Shown here: piece by piece, positions 37,585 to 45,012 of the stretch
How positions within the stretch are numbered: position 1 is the first letter of the stretch
Layout: every line of letters begins with the position of its first letter
NCBI GenBank assembly: GCA_029551925.1
Contig: JAKPEO010000098.1
Span: 1 to 46,408, forward strand
Length of the DNA stretch: 46,408 nucleotides
Direction of reading: 5' to 3'
DNA from: a bacterium
GTDB lineage: Bacteria; JAGOBX01
The notes under the pieces: generated by a model
Told to the model about the DNA's origin: nothing
Databases searched by the model: none
What the model saw: the letters and a program-made list of their open reading frames with translations, nothing else
Made by a program: the position numbers and the translations under genes

Positions 37585-37841
37585 AAAAAATATTTTTTAT
37601 TATTCAATCGCTTTGCTGTTGATGGGATATGATTATTTTAGATTATTGTAGTAACAAATATATGTCGGGCAAGATGCCTGACTTACTATTTTTTTTAGTA
37701 AATTTTTATTCTTGTTTCTTCTTTGTGCCTTCGTCTTCCTTTGTGTCTTATGTTAAAAAAAAATTAGACACGAAGACTCGAAAATAAAATAAGACACAAA
37801 GAAGTAAAAAATATTTTTTATTATTCAACCGCTTTGCTGTT
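37585..37841. repeat. Repeat-rich intergenic region: 36-bp direct repeat, hairpin, and ACACAAAG inverted pair
   Basis: In the 574-base gap 37417-37990, a 36-base sequence at 37585-37620 recurs at 37806-37841 with one difference. Between the copies are a hairpin (GTCGGGCA 37664-37671 with TGCCTGAC 37675-37682, then a T run, terminator-like) and an imperfect inverted pair CTTCCTTTGTGTCTTA (37735-37750) and TAAGACACAAAGAAG (37790-37804). The latter is related to the pair at 24037-24152. The rest of the gap is AT-rich, with promoters at both ends. Confidence 0.7.
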
Positions 37842-37920
37842 AAAACAACATACGTCAAAATTCATCTGTTAAAATATTTAGAATTCTTTTTCTGCGCGCT
37901 CTATTTTTTTAAAATATTTC

Positions 37921-37949
37921 TTGATTTAATTGGGAATTATTTATATAAT
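37921..37949 (+). promoter_or_regulatory. Promoter of the secreted TPR protein gene
   Basis: TTGATT (37921-37926), 17 bases, TATAAT (37944-37949), followed by a leader of about 35 bases that contains a strong GGGGGG-type ribosome-binding region before the ATG at 37991. Confidence 0.65.
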
Positions 37950-37990
37950 GTTAAATCTTATGCGTTTATTTTCGCGGGGGGAAAAATAAA

Positions 37991-39952
37991 ATGCGCTATT
38001 TCTATAATGTTATTTGCTTAATTATAATCGGATTATCATTATTTTTGCCGAGAAATGCCGTGGCAGAAGCGCCGCAAATAAGAATGTATCAAGAAGCAAT
38101 GATTTATTATGACAACGAACTATACACCAAAGCATTAGAATTAGTTGATAATGCCCTCAAACTCAACCCTTATTATACAGATTGCTATAATTTAAAAGGG
38201 TTAATTTATTTTAAGACCAATAATCCGGACTCCGCAGAATTCTTTTTAAAAAAATCATTAGAATTAGATAAATTTTATACTAAATCTATTTATGATTTAA
38301 GTTTACTGTATTTCAGCCGCAATTATTATGATTCTGCGCTTGCGCAAATCAACACAGCGCTGTCAATTGACACTTCTAATATCGATTATCGAACATTAGC
38401 AATGGAAATACTGCTGCATTTAAACTCTTTTAATGAATTTATCAAACACTTTGAATTTTTAGAAAAACTCGCGCCTAACTATTCAATCACTAAATTCTTA
38501 TACGGCAAATATCTCGAAAAAATCAAGAATTACGACGAAGCAAAAAAATATTATAATTCAGCATTAAATACAGATTATTCGCCGTTTATCCCGCAACCAT
38601 ATTTAGCGCTCGGCAATTTAATGATAATAGAAAATAATTTTGACGAAGCAATAGAATTCTATGAACAAGCGCTGAAATACAAAGAAACTTCAGCGACCGC
38701 TAAAATAAAATTAGCGCAATTATATCATCATACTAATAATTACGACAAAGTCATTCGGTTGTGGGATATTACGCCTTCTTATTATTTGAATGTATATCAC
38801 ATCGGGATGGCATATTATAAAAAAGCACTTGATGTATTAAACGAAAATAATGCTAATGCCGCAAAAAATCTAATAACACAAGCGTTTAATTATTTAGAAA
38901 CAGCACTTAATATGTATTACGACGACGAACTCACGCGGTTTATGATTGAAAAAATTTTACTGCGTATCGAAGCGGTTAACTCGCCGATACGCCAAAAATA
39001 TTCTGATTTTAATAACTATTTAGGACTGCAATTTTTCTATGATTACAGCAAACATCTCAATGCCTTGTTTTCAATGCAGCGCGCTATTCGTCTTGACCCG
39101 CAAAATATAAATAAAAGATATGAACTTGCAAAAATGTATCAGCGGCTTAATAATGTCCCCGCAGCTATTGACGAATATAATAAAATTTTAGATATTGACA
39201 ACAGAAATATTAATGCAAAAGATTATCGCGATTTATTAAAATACGATTTTGACAATAAATCCGAACTTTTAAAAAAATATATCAATCAAAATGCTACAAA
39301 TAAACGATTAAAAATATTGATAAAATTGCAATCTGATTTTTCTAATATTCTACATTCTAATTTTTTTGAAATTTTAGAAGAGTATCTTATAAATCTATCT
39401 GAATACAATTTTAAATTTGATTTTTATTTTGCGCCGAGACATTTGGAAACTCTCGATTTAATCGAACAATTCGCTAAATCTATCAATGCCGACGGAATTA
39501 TTAATATATCATTAGAACAAACAGATGACAATATCAAAGCAAAAGCGCAAATATTAAATCTAACTGATATAAAAGATAAACCAAATTTCGATATATTCCG
39601 CGGCCGCAGAAGTTTGGATTTAAAATCTGCAGAACGAACTTTGATATTCAGCGGAAAAAATAAATTTTTGAATACTGCTGTTGAATTATATAATTTTTTA
39701 GACGCTTTTTTTCCGATAATAGCGAAAGTTAATGAAATCCAAAAATACAATATAATCATTAACGTCGGGTATTATCAAGGTCTAAAAAAAGATGATAAAA
39801 TAATTTTAATCAATCGCACTGCAAATGAAGACAAAAGATTAGGAGACGCTAAAATTTTAGATACCGTCGGACATTACGCGCTTTGCGAACTATTAGACGC
39901 AAAAACAGCAAATACATTAAAAATCGAAGATTTGGCAATTATCTTTAAATAA
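37991..39952 (+). CDS. Secreted TPR-repeat protein
   Basis: A 653-residue protein with a signal peptide (residues 1-25, ending AVA). From about residue 28 to 265 it is made of TPR units, for example AMIYYDNELYTKALELVDNA, LKGLIYFKTNNPDSAEFFLKK and LGNLMIIENNFDEAIEFYEQA, with another set around residues 345-415. The C-terminal 200 residues show no TPR; a stretch of alternating beta and helix (about 480-560) resembles periplasmic peptidoglycan- or lipoprotein-assembly factors in outline, but I could not name it. Likely a periplasmic scaffold. The ATG has GGGGGGAAAAATAAA before it. It begins a run of plus-strand genes to 42666. Confidence 0.78.
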   Translation: MRYFYNVICLIIIGLSLFLPRNAVAEAPQIRMYQEAMIYYDNELYTKALELVDNALKLNPYYTDCYNLKGLIYFKTNNPDSAEFFLKKSLELDKFYTKSIYDLSLLYFSRNYYDSALAQINTALSIDTSNIDYRTLAMEILLHLNSFNEFIKHFEFLEKLAPNYSITKFLYGKYLEKIKNYDEAKKYYNSALNTDYSPFIPQPYLALGNLMIIENNFDEAIEFYEQALKYKETSATAKIKLAQLYHHTNNYDKVIRLWDITPSYYLNVYHIGMAYYKKALDVLNENNANAAKNLITQAFNYLETALNMYYDDELTRFMIEKILLRIEAVNSPIRQKYSDFNNYLGLQFFYDYSKHLNALFSMQRAIRLDPQNINKRYELAKMYQRLNNVPAAIDEYNKILDIDNRNINAKDYRDLLKYDFDNKSELLKKYINQNATNKRLKILIKLQSDFSNILHSNFFEILEEYLINLSEYNFKFDFYFAPRHLETLDLIEQFAKSINADGIINISLEQTDDNIKAKAQILNLTDIKDKPNFDIFRGRRSLDLKSAERTLIFSGKNKFLNTAVELYNFLDAFFPIIAKVNEIQKYNIIINVGYYQGLKKDDKIILINRTANEDKRLGDAKILDTVGHYALCELLDAKTANTLKIEDLAIIFK

Positions 39953-40020
39953 CTTTATTTAAAACAGGAATTTGTTCTTAATTTTTAGTTTTTTTCTCTT
40001 TATACCTGTTTTATAAAATA

Positions 40021-41577
40021 ATGAAAAAAAAAGAAGACATTATTTCAAGTTTAAAAGAAATAGTTGAATATAACGCAATACCCGATAATTACATTATAAA
40101 ATTTTTTAATGAATTAGATAATGAAGAATTATCTGAAAAAGATTTTTTTTATTTAGAAGATTTACTTCTTAAAAAAAATTATAATGTTCAATTAGCAATA
40201 TTAAATTTCATCAAACGAACAAATAATCCTAATATCATAAGAACATTAGTAAAAATTTTAAATAATCAAGATATAAAATTTTTTATAAAAATAGAGATTT
40301 TACTAACAATAAGCAAATTCGATAAAGACAATAAAGCGCAAAATATTATCAATAGAATGCTTGATAAACTATCGAGTTTTCAAACAGAAAAAAAGACTTT
40401 TGAAACAAACGATGAAAAAATTTTAAAAATCTGCCGCTATGCTCTAACTGACTTTTTAACTAATCAATGTCAACTAAAAAATATAAAAATATCTATAAAA
40501 CAAGTAAAACAACTAATCGCAAAAGAAAAAATCACTATTGCCGCTAATATCGAAAATAATATAGAGGGCTGCTTTATTTTAAATATCAATAACAATATCG
40601 GCTGTTCATTAATTGAACACCTATATAATATCAACTTAATAAAATACGAAAAAATAGAATTAGATTATTACGGAATATTCTATAATCTCTATATTTTTTT
40701 TGAAGAACTACTCGAATATTTAAAAAATCAATTTTCCCAAAATAATATACATATTGAAATAATAAATTCCAATTCCTTTAATTTTCAAGAAGCGCTGCTT
40801 TCTGAATTAGTAGATAATTCTTATTTATTTGAAATTCAGTCTGATAATTTTTCTTTTTTTATTGGATTAATATTGCATATAGACGGCGAAGTAAGAATTA
40901 AAGACTTTAATAATGTAATAAAAAATTTTAAAATAGAATTTCATCAAAACCCGATTGATTTCAGCCGCTGTTTTAATATAGAATGCTTAAAAACTAAATT
41001 ATTAATAGAATATTCCGGCATAAAAAAAGACTTTCAAAAAGTAATTATGAATAGAATTTTATTAGATGAGAATGTTTTCGAACAATTAAAAAAATTCTAT
41101 GATTATATGACCCGCGAAATTTCTCTATGCCCTAATAATATCACATATAAATTTTCTAAGCAAATAGATTTTTTGGTTAAAACTTGCGATATATTGGATA
41201 TAAATACGCGAAATTATATACTTTATAAATTAAATCAGATTAATCCGTTTTTTTCAAAAAATATACTTAATCGTATGACTTTTGAAAATGAAATTTTAAA
41301 ATACGATAATGACACTGCGCGAAATATAATCAATAAAATGACTGATATTGAACTCGCTTATATTATACATTATACTGATGAAAACTTACAAAATTTTATT
41401 TACCACAATATTTCGCAACATCGAATCAACACAATAAATCAAACGCTCGCAAATATTAATTTCAATACCCTTCACAAAGCGAATATTAAAAAAGCATTAG
41501 ATAAATTCATTTCTTTTATTAAAGAGTATCACGATAAAGAAAAAATATATATAAATCGCATAACTGCAAATATTTAA
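40021..41577 (+). CDS. HEAT-like protein with a CheX-like middle and FliG-C-like C-terminus
   Basis: A 518-residue cytoplasmic protein. The first 130 residues are paired helices of HEAT type (NVQLAILNFIKRTNNPNIIRTLVKIL). The middle (about 150-310) alternates strands and helices and includes NIEGCFILNINNNIGCSLIE with a long helix, in outline like CheC/CheX phosphatases; this is inference. Residues about 400-505 (ILYKLNQINPFFSKNILNRM, FENEILKYDNDTARNIINKM, ENLQNFIYHNISQHR) follow the helix pattern of the FliG C-terminal domains, but the conserved acidic torque helix is replaced by NINFNTLHKANIKKAL. There is no flagellar gene in the window. An adjacent CheY-like regulator follows. The start has no clear ribosome-binding site, and a 9-bp inverted repeat (39960-39968, 40005-40013) precedes it. 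Confidence 0.65.
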   Translation: MKKKEDIISSLKEIVEYNAIPDNYIIKFFNELDNEELSEKDFFYLEDLLLKKNYNVQLAILNFIKRTNNPNIIRTLVKILNNQDIKFFIKIEILLTISKFDKDNKAQNIINRMLDKLSSFQTEKKTFETNDEKILKICRYALTDFLTNQCQLKNIKISIKQVKQLIAKEKITIAANIENNIEGCFILNINNNIGCSLIEHLYNINLIKYEKIELDYYGIFYNLYIFFEELLEYLKNQFSQNNIHIEIINSNSFNFQEALLSELVDNSYLFEIQSDNFSFFIGLILHIDGEVRIKDFNNVIKNFKIEFHQNPIDFSRCFNIECLKTKLLIEYSGIKKDFQKVIMNRILLDENVFEQLKKFYDYMTREISLCPNNITYKFSKQIDFLVKTCDILDINTRNYILYKLNQINPFFSKNILNRMTFENEILKYDNDTARNIINKMTDIELAYIIHYTDENLQNFIYHNISQHRINTINQTLANINFNTLHKANIKKALDKFISFIKEYHDKEKIYINRITANI

Positions 41578-41585
41578 AAAAAATC

Positions 41586-41613
41586 TTGATTTTTATTTTT
41601 GAGCAAATATAAT
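41586..41613 (+). promoter_or_regulatory. Candidate promoter of the CheY-like regulator
   Basis: TTGATT (41586-41591), 16 bases, TATAAT (41608-41613), about 28 bases before the ATG at 41641. Confidence 0.55.
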
Positions 41614-41640
41614 TAAAAAAAAATTATATTTTAAAAGTTT

Positions 41641-42048
41641 ATGATTGATAGTTTAGCGAAGATAATTAAAATTGCAGTAATTGATGACGACAAAAATTTA
41701 CGGAAATTAGTCAGTACCATCCTTGAACGCGAAGTGTCCGCAGCGATTATTGCGTTTGATCCGATGTTTGAATTAATTGATATTATCAAAGAAAATAAAT
41801 TCGATTTGATAATATTAGATTATTTGATGCCAAAAATAGACGGTTTGGAAATACTGATAAATTTAGCAAATGAAAATGTCAATACGCCCGTTATTCTTTT
41901 TACCGCTTATCCGGAAATTGAACAAGTGCAGGTCTTAAAAGACCATGGATTAAATATGAATATAAAAATTTTAAAAAAACCGTTTGAAATAGAAAATTTT
42001 ATAAAATTAGTAAAAACTACATTACAAGAACATAGGCAGCAAGAATAA
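41641..42048 (+). CDS. Single-domain response regulator (CheY/Spo0F-like)
   Basis: A 135-residue protein made only of a receiver domain. The acidic pocket is IAVIDDD near residues 11-17, the phospho-acceptor is the Asp in LIILDYLMPKIDG (about residue 60), followed by Thr in LFTAYPE and Lys in KILKKPFE. Single receivers relay phosphate or bind a partner. The partner may be the FliG-C/CheX-like protein encoded just upstream or the kinases of the 10678-19948 cluster. It overlaps the next gene in TAATG, so the two are translationally coupled. No Shine-Dalgarno sequence is visible before its start. Confidence 0.9.
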   Translation: MIDSLAKIIKIAVIDDDKNLRKLVSTILEREVSAAIIAFDPMFELIDIIKENKFDLIILDYLMPKIDGLEILINLANENVNTPVILFTAYPEIEQVQVLKDHGLNMNIKILKKPFEIENFIKLVKTTLQEHRQQE

Positions 42049-42272
42049 TGAAAATTTCGAGTGAAACTATTTACGCTATTGAAACGCAAATTGAAACATA
42101 TAAATCAAGAATAGATACTTATAATGTAACTATTGAACGCTTGCAGAAAATGCCCACTACTCCAGCTGTTATTAAAAGCATCGAGGGCTATAAAACTCAA
42201 GTGCAATTTTTAAATTCAAAAATCGAAATTTTAAAACAGGATTTGGAATATCTTAAAACATTAACAGAATAA
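42048..42272 (+). CDS. Small coiled-coil protein
   Basis: A 74-residue helical protein with heptad-like patterns (ISSETIYAIETQIETYKSRI, and later TQVQFLNSKIEILKQDLEYLK), split by KMPTTPAV. The ATG at 42048 overlaps the stop of the receiver gene in TAATG, the classic arrangement for coupling, so the two products are probably made in fixed ratio and may interact. No known family was recognised. It is short but its coupling to the response regulator supports a real gene. Confidence 0.65.
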   Translation: MKISSETIYAIETQIETYKSRIDTYNVTIERLQKMPTTPAVIKSIEGYKTQVQFLNSKIEILKQDLEYLKTLTE

Positions 42273-42303
42273 TATTTTTTTATAAATTTTAATATTAAAT
42301 TTT

Positions 42304-42337
42304 ACAATGCGGATATTCTAAAAAATATTTGCGTTGT
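42304..42337 (+). promoter_or_regulatory. RNA hairpin in the 5' leader of the RRM gene
   Basis: ACAATGCGGATATT (42304-42317), a six-base loop, and AATATTTGCGTTGT (42324-42337) form a 14-bp stem as RNA, with three G-U pairs. As DNA the arms have three mismatches, so only the plus-strand RNA can pair fully. It lies 32 bases before the ATG and is followed by T8 and AGGGG. Confidence 0.55.
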
Positions 42338-42369
42338 AAGTTAGTAAATTTTTTTTAGGGGTTAGTTTT

Positions 42370-42666
42370 ATGAATAGTAAGTTGTATGTAGGTAATCTCA
42401 ATTGGCAGGTTACCGATGACCAACTACAATCACTGTTTTCTCAATACGGTGAAGTAGTATCAGCCAAAGTTATTACAGATCGCTCAACATCAAAATCGCG
42501 TGGATTCGCATTTGTCGAATTCGCAAACGAAGAAGCAAGTGAAAAAGCGATATCTGAACTGAATGGAAAAGAATGGGAAGGTCGTATGTTGAAAATCAAC
42601 AAAGCGCGTCCGCAGCAAGAACGCAGCAATCGCGGCGACCGCTCAAAATTCCGCAGAAAATACTAA
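42370..42666 (+). CDS. RNA-binding protein with one RRM domain
   Basis: A 98-residue protein with a complete RNA-recognition motif. RNP2 is KLYVGNL (residues 4-10) and RNP1 is KSRGFAFVEF (about 41-50), each with the aromatic residues that stack on RNA bases. A basic, Arg-rich tail (RPQQERSNRGDRSKFRRKY) follows. Proteins of this size (Rbp type in cyanobacteria and other bacteria) bind single-stranded RNA and are often cold-induced. It is preceded by AGGGGTT before the ATG and by a hairpin-forming leader, and followed by a strong terminator, so it is transcribed alone. Confidence 0.95.
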   Translation: MNSKLYVGNLNWQVTDDQLQSLFSQYGEVVSAKVITDRSTSKSRGFAFVEFANEEASEKAISELNGKEWEGRMLKINKARPQQERSNRGDRSKFRRKY

Positions 42667-42673
42667 AAAAATG

Positions 42674-42707
42674 AGGTCGTTAAGATGGCTTTTCTTAACG
42701 ACCTTTT
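42674..42707 (+). terminator. Rho-independent terminator after the RRM gene
   Basis: An 11-bp perfect stem, AGGTCGTTAAG (42674-42684) with CTTAACGACCT (42694-42704), a nine-base loop and a following T-rich tract. It is eight bases after the gene and faces the convergent HD-GYP gene. Confidence 0.85.
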
Positions 42708-42741
42708 CTTTTCAATTTCTATTAATATTATTTATTAAAAT

Positions 42742-44040
42742 CTAATAAATACCTATTATTCCGTTTTGAATTTTGATTATTTCATCGTCTGGTAAATCGA
42801 TTATCATTCTCACAATAGCAGGATCAAATTGCGAGCCAGCGCATTTCTCTAACTCTTTTTTTGCCTCTGTAATTGACAACGGTTTTTTATACGGGCGATA
42901 ATTTATCATTACATCAAAAGAATCTATCACTGCCAAAATTCGAGCATAGAAAGGTATTTCAGCACCTTTTAATCCTTCTGGATATCCCATTCCATCCCAT
43001 CTTTCATGATGATATTTTATAGCATTTATCACATTGGAATAATCGCTAAGCGGTTGGACGATTTCAGCGCCTTTTAGCGAATGTTTTTTTATTTCGTCAT
43101 ATTCTTCTGGCGTAAGTTTTGACGGTTTATTCAAAATATTATCTGGCGTGCAGATTTTTCCTATATCGTGCAGAGCAGCCGCTATTTCTATTTCACGCAA
43201 TTCAGAAAAACTAAAATTAAGTTTTCGGCCAATTATTTTAGAATAAAAAATCAAACGATTGCAGTGCCCTGCTGTGCATTCGTCTCTAAACTCTACAAGA
43301 TTAGAAAAAGTAAGTATAATATCTTTATAGAATTTTTCGATTTTGGCATTTAAATGCGAATTTTCTATTATAATACCTATTTGATGCGCGACAAATTCAA
43401 GTATGACTATTTCATTTTCAGTCATAAAATATTGATTATCCGGCCGAACAGCCGCAGTTATAACACCGTATATTTTTGTTTTACCATAAACCGGCGCAAT
43501 AGCATATTGCGTTGAATAAATTCTTAAATTATCCGACATTCTCGTATTAAAATCTTTTTCATTAAAACGGTCAGTTATAAATATTGATTTTTTTTCTGAA
43601 AAACAACGCGCTACATAATTGCGCATTTTTTCTCCTTGCGTTTCAGCAGGATCAATTTTTAAATTTTCAATATAATCTTTTGGCAGACCTATTGAACGTG
43701 CTCCTTCTATTTTTCCTGTCATATCATTAAAAAGCATTAAGCCCACTCTATCATAACCAAATACTGAATGCAGCCCGTTTATTATTTTATCAAATAATAA
43801 TTCTTCATTGCGTTCAGTTATTAATTCGTCAAGTAAAGAAATAAATTTAGCAGCTGTATCTTGATGCAGAATTATCGGAATTTTTTTATCAGCAGAATTA
43901 TACTCGTCAAGCATTTTACGCAGCCGCTCGTTTTTTTTCTCCATATAATACAATCTATCTAATAAATATTGATATGGATCCGGATATCGCGACGCTTTTT
44001 CTTTTATTTTAGTCAGCCATTCAAAATTATTTCTATTCAT
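42742..44040 (-). CDS. GAF and HD-GYP domain protein (probable c-di-GMP phosphodiesterase)
   Basis: A 432-residue cytoplasmic protein. A coiled coil at the N-terminus (about 15-45) leads to a GAF domain (about 65-215; FGYDRVGLMLFN, ITAAVRPDNQYF) that may bind a ligand. The HD-GYP domain follows from about residue 240, with the HD pair in ALHDIGKICTPDN and the GYP region HHERWDGMGYPEGLKGAEIP. All hallmark residues are present, so it is likely active on cyclic di-GMP. It is the second HD-GYP protein in the window, after the receiver-linked one at 14263, while no GGDEF protein is seen. The ATG at 44040 has no clear ribosome-binding site. Confidence 0.92.
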   Translation of the reverse strand: MNRNNFEWLTKIKEKASRYPDPYQYLLDRLYYMEKKNERLRKMLDEYNSADKKIPIILHQDTAAKFISLLDELITERNEELLFDKIINGLHSVFGYDRVGLMLFNDMTGKIEGARSIGLPKDYIENLKIDPAETQGEKMRNYVARCFSEKKSIFITDRFNEKDFNTRMSDNLRIYSTQYAIAPVYGKTKIYGVITAAVRPDNQYFMTENEIVILEFVAHQIGIIIENSHLNAKIEKFYKDIILTFSNLVEFRDECTAGHCNRLIFYSKIIGRKLNFSFSELREIEIAAALHDIGKICTPDNILNKPSKLTPEEYDEIKKHSLKGAEIVQPLSDYSNVINAIKYHHERWDGMGYPEGLKGAEIPFYARILAVIDSFDVMINYRPYKKPLSITEAKKELEKCAGSQFDPAIVRMIIDLPDDEIIKIQNGIIGIY

Positions 44041-44164
44041 AAGTTATTCTATAAAATTTTTAATTTGACAAGTAACATTTTTTTATAAATTTTAATAAAT
44101 ATTTTTAGCATAATTTTTGTATAAAATGATAATTTAAAATCAAAATAAAATCAAGAAAAAATTC

Positions 44165-44193
44165 TTGACAATTGACAAAATAGAAGTTATAAT
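44165..44193 (+). promoter_or_regulatory. Consensus promoter of the iron-locus regulator
   Basis: TTGACA (44165-44170), exactly 17 bases, TATAAT (44188-44193): a perfect match to the sigma-70 consensus. The expected transcript start, about 44200, falls in the operator. Confidence 0.85.
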
Positions 44194-44202
44194 ACTCTAA
44201 AA

Positions 44203-44222
44203 AAGTTAGATTAGTCTAACTT
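44203..44222 (+). promoter_or_regulatory. Operator 1 (DtxR-type box) at the regulator promoter
   Basis: AAGTTA-N8-TAACTT lies within a 28-base palindrome (44199-44226) with perfect 12-base arms. It covers the transcript start of the perfect promoter at 44165-44193, so bound repressor would block it. The core TTAGA...TCTAA is of DtxR/MntR type. Confidence 0.75.
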
Positions 44223-44247
44223 TTTTTAACAAGCGAGGTGATGACTA

Positions 44248-44661
44248 ATGAAAAAAAACGAAGCAAATAAAAAACTTACTGCGAATATGGAAGATTATTT
44301 AGAAGTCATTGCGGATTTACAAAAAAAAAACGGGATAGCGCGGGTGCGCGATATTGGCGCGCAGATGAAAGTCAAAAATTCAAGCGTTAACGCCGCGTTA
44401 AATTCGCTGACAGAAAGCGGTTATGCCGTTCATGAAAAATACGGCTATGTCGAACTGACAAACAAAGGAAAAAAAATAGCCAGCGCGGTGAAAAAAAAAC
44501 ACGATTTATTATTTAAATTTTTAGTTGACATTTTGAAGATAGACAAAAAGACGGCTGAAGAAGACGCTTGCAAGATGGAGCATACGATAAGTCAAAAGAC
44601 CTATGACAGAATAGTAGAATTCATCAAATATGTCGAAAAGTGCAAATGCGCAAAATTTTAG
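44248..44661 (+). CDS. Metal-dependent transcriptional regulator, DtxR/MntR family
   Basis: A 137-residue DNA-binding regulator. The N-terminal winged helix-turn-helix (ARVRDIGAQMKVKNSSVNAAL with wing KYGYVELTNKGKKIA) is typical of DtxR-family repressors. The second part (VKKKHDLLFKFLVDIL ... ACKMEHTIS) carries the metal-binding and dimer helices: Cys, Glu and His in CKMEH match ligands of the family. It has no C-terminal SH3-like domain, so it is the short MntR-type form. With iron or manganese it would bind the operators at 44203 and 44699, repressing itself and feoAB. The ATG has GAGGTGATGA upstream. Iron is more likely than manganese because of the neighbours. Confidence 0.9.
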   Translation: MKKNEANKKLTANMEDYLEVIADLQKKNGIARVRDIGAQMKVKNSSVNAALNSLTESGYAVHEKYGYVELTNKGKKIASAVKKKHDLLFKFLVDILKIDKKTAEEDACKMEHTISQKTYDRIVEFIKYVEKCKCAKF

Positions 44662-44698
44662 AAAACAATAAAGCCGCGACTAATAATTTTTTATAAAA

Positions 44699-44718
44699 AA
44701 GTTATGTTTATTTAACTT
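44699..44718 (+). promoter_or_regulatory. Operator 2, upstream of feoA
   Basis: AAGTTA-N8-TAACTT, with the same arms and spacing as operator 1 and a different spacer. It lies 38 bases before the feoA start, where it would cover a promoter. Confidence 0.65.
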
Positions 44719-44755
44719 AATTAGATAATATAACTTTTATATGGAGGAGAAAGAC

Positions 44756-44980
44756 ATGACGATTTATGATTTGGAAGAAGAACAAAAATTTAAAATTTTA
44801 AGAGTGAAATTAACAGGCGAGATAGGCAAGAGATTAGCAGATATGGGGTTTATAAGCGGTGCGACCGGTGTAGTAGTGCGCAGCGCCTTATTCGGCTCAC
44901 CGCTACAAATAAATTTGAACGGCTGCAACATTTCGCTCCGCAAAAAAGAAGCGAGAGGAATAGAAGTGGAGCCGCTGTAA
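44756..44980 (+). CDS. feoA: Ferrous iron transport protein A
   Basis: A 74-residue SH3-like cytoplasmic protein that supports FeoB in iron uptake. The pattern KILRVKLTGEIGKRLADMGFISGATG matches FeoA, followed by SPLQINLNGCNISLRKKEARGIEV. I chose the ATG at 44756 (MTIYDLEEEQ), with GGAGGAG eight bases upstream; an earlier ATG at 44741 lies on that site and would prevent its use. It lies 32 bases before feoB and after an operator shared with the DtxR-type regulator. Confidence 0.93.
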   Translation: MTIYDLEEEQKFKILRVKLTGEIGKRLADMGFISGATGVVVRSALFGSPLQINLNGCNISLRKKEARGIEVEPL

Positions 44981-45012
44981 GTTATTTTTATAAACAAAGG
45001 AGAAACACGAAG

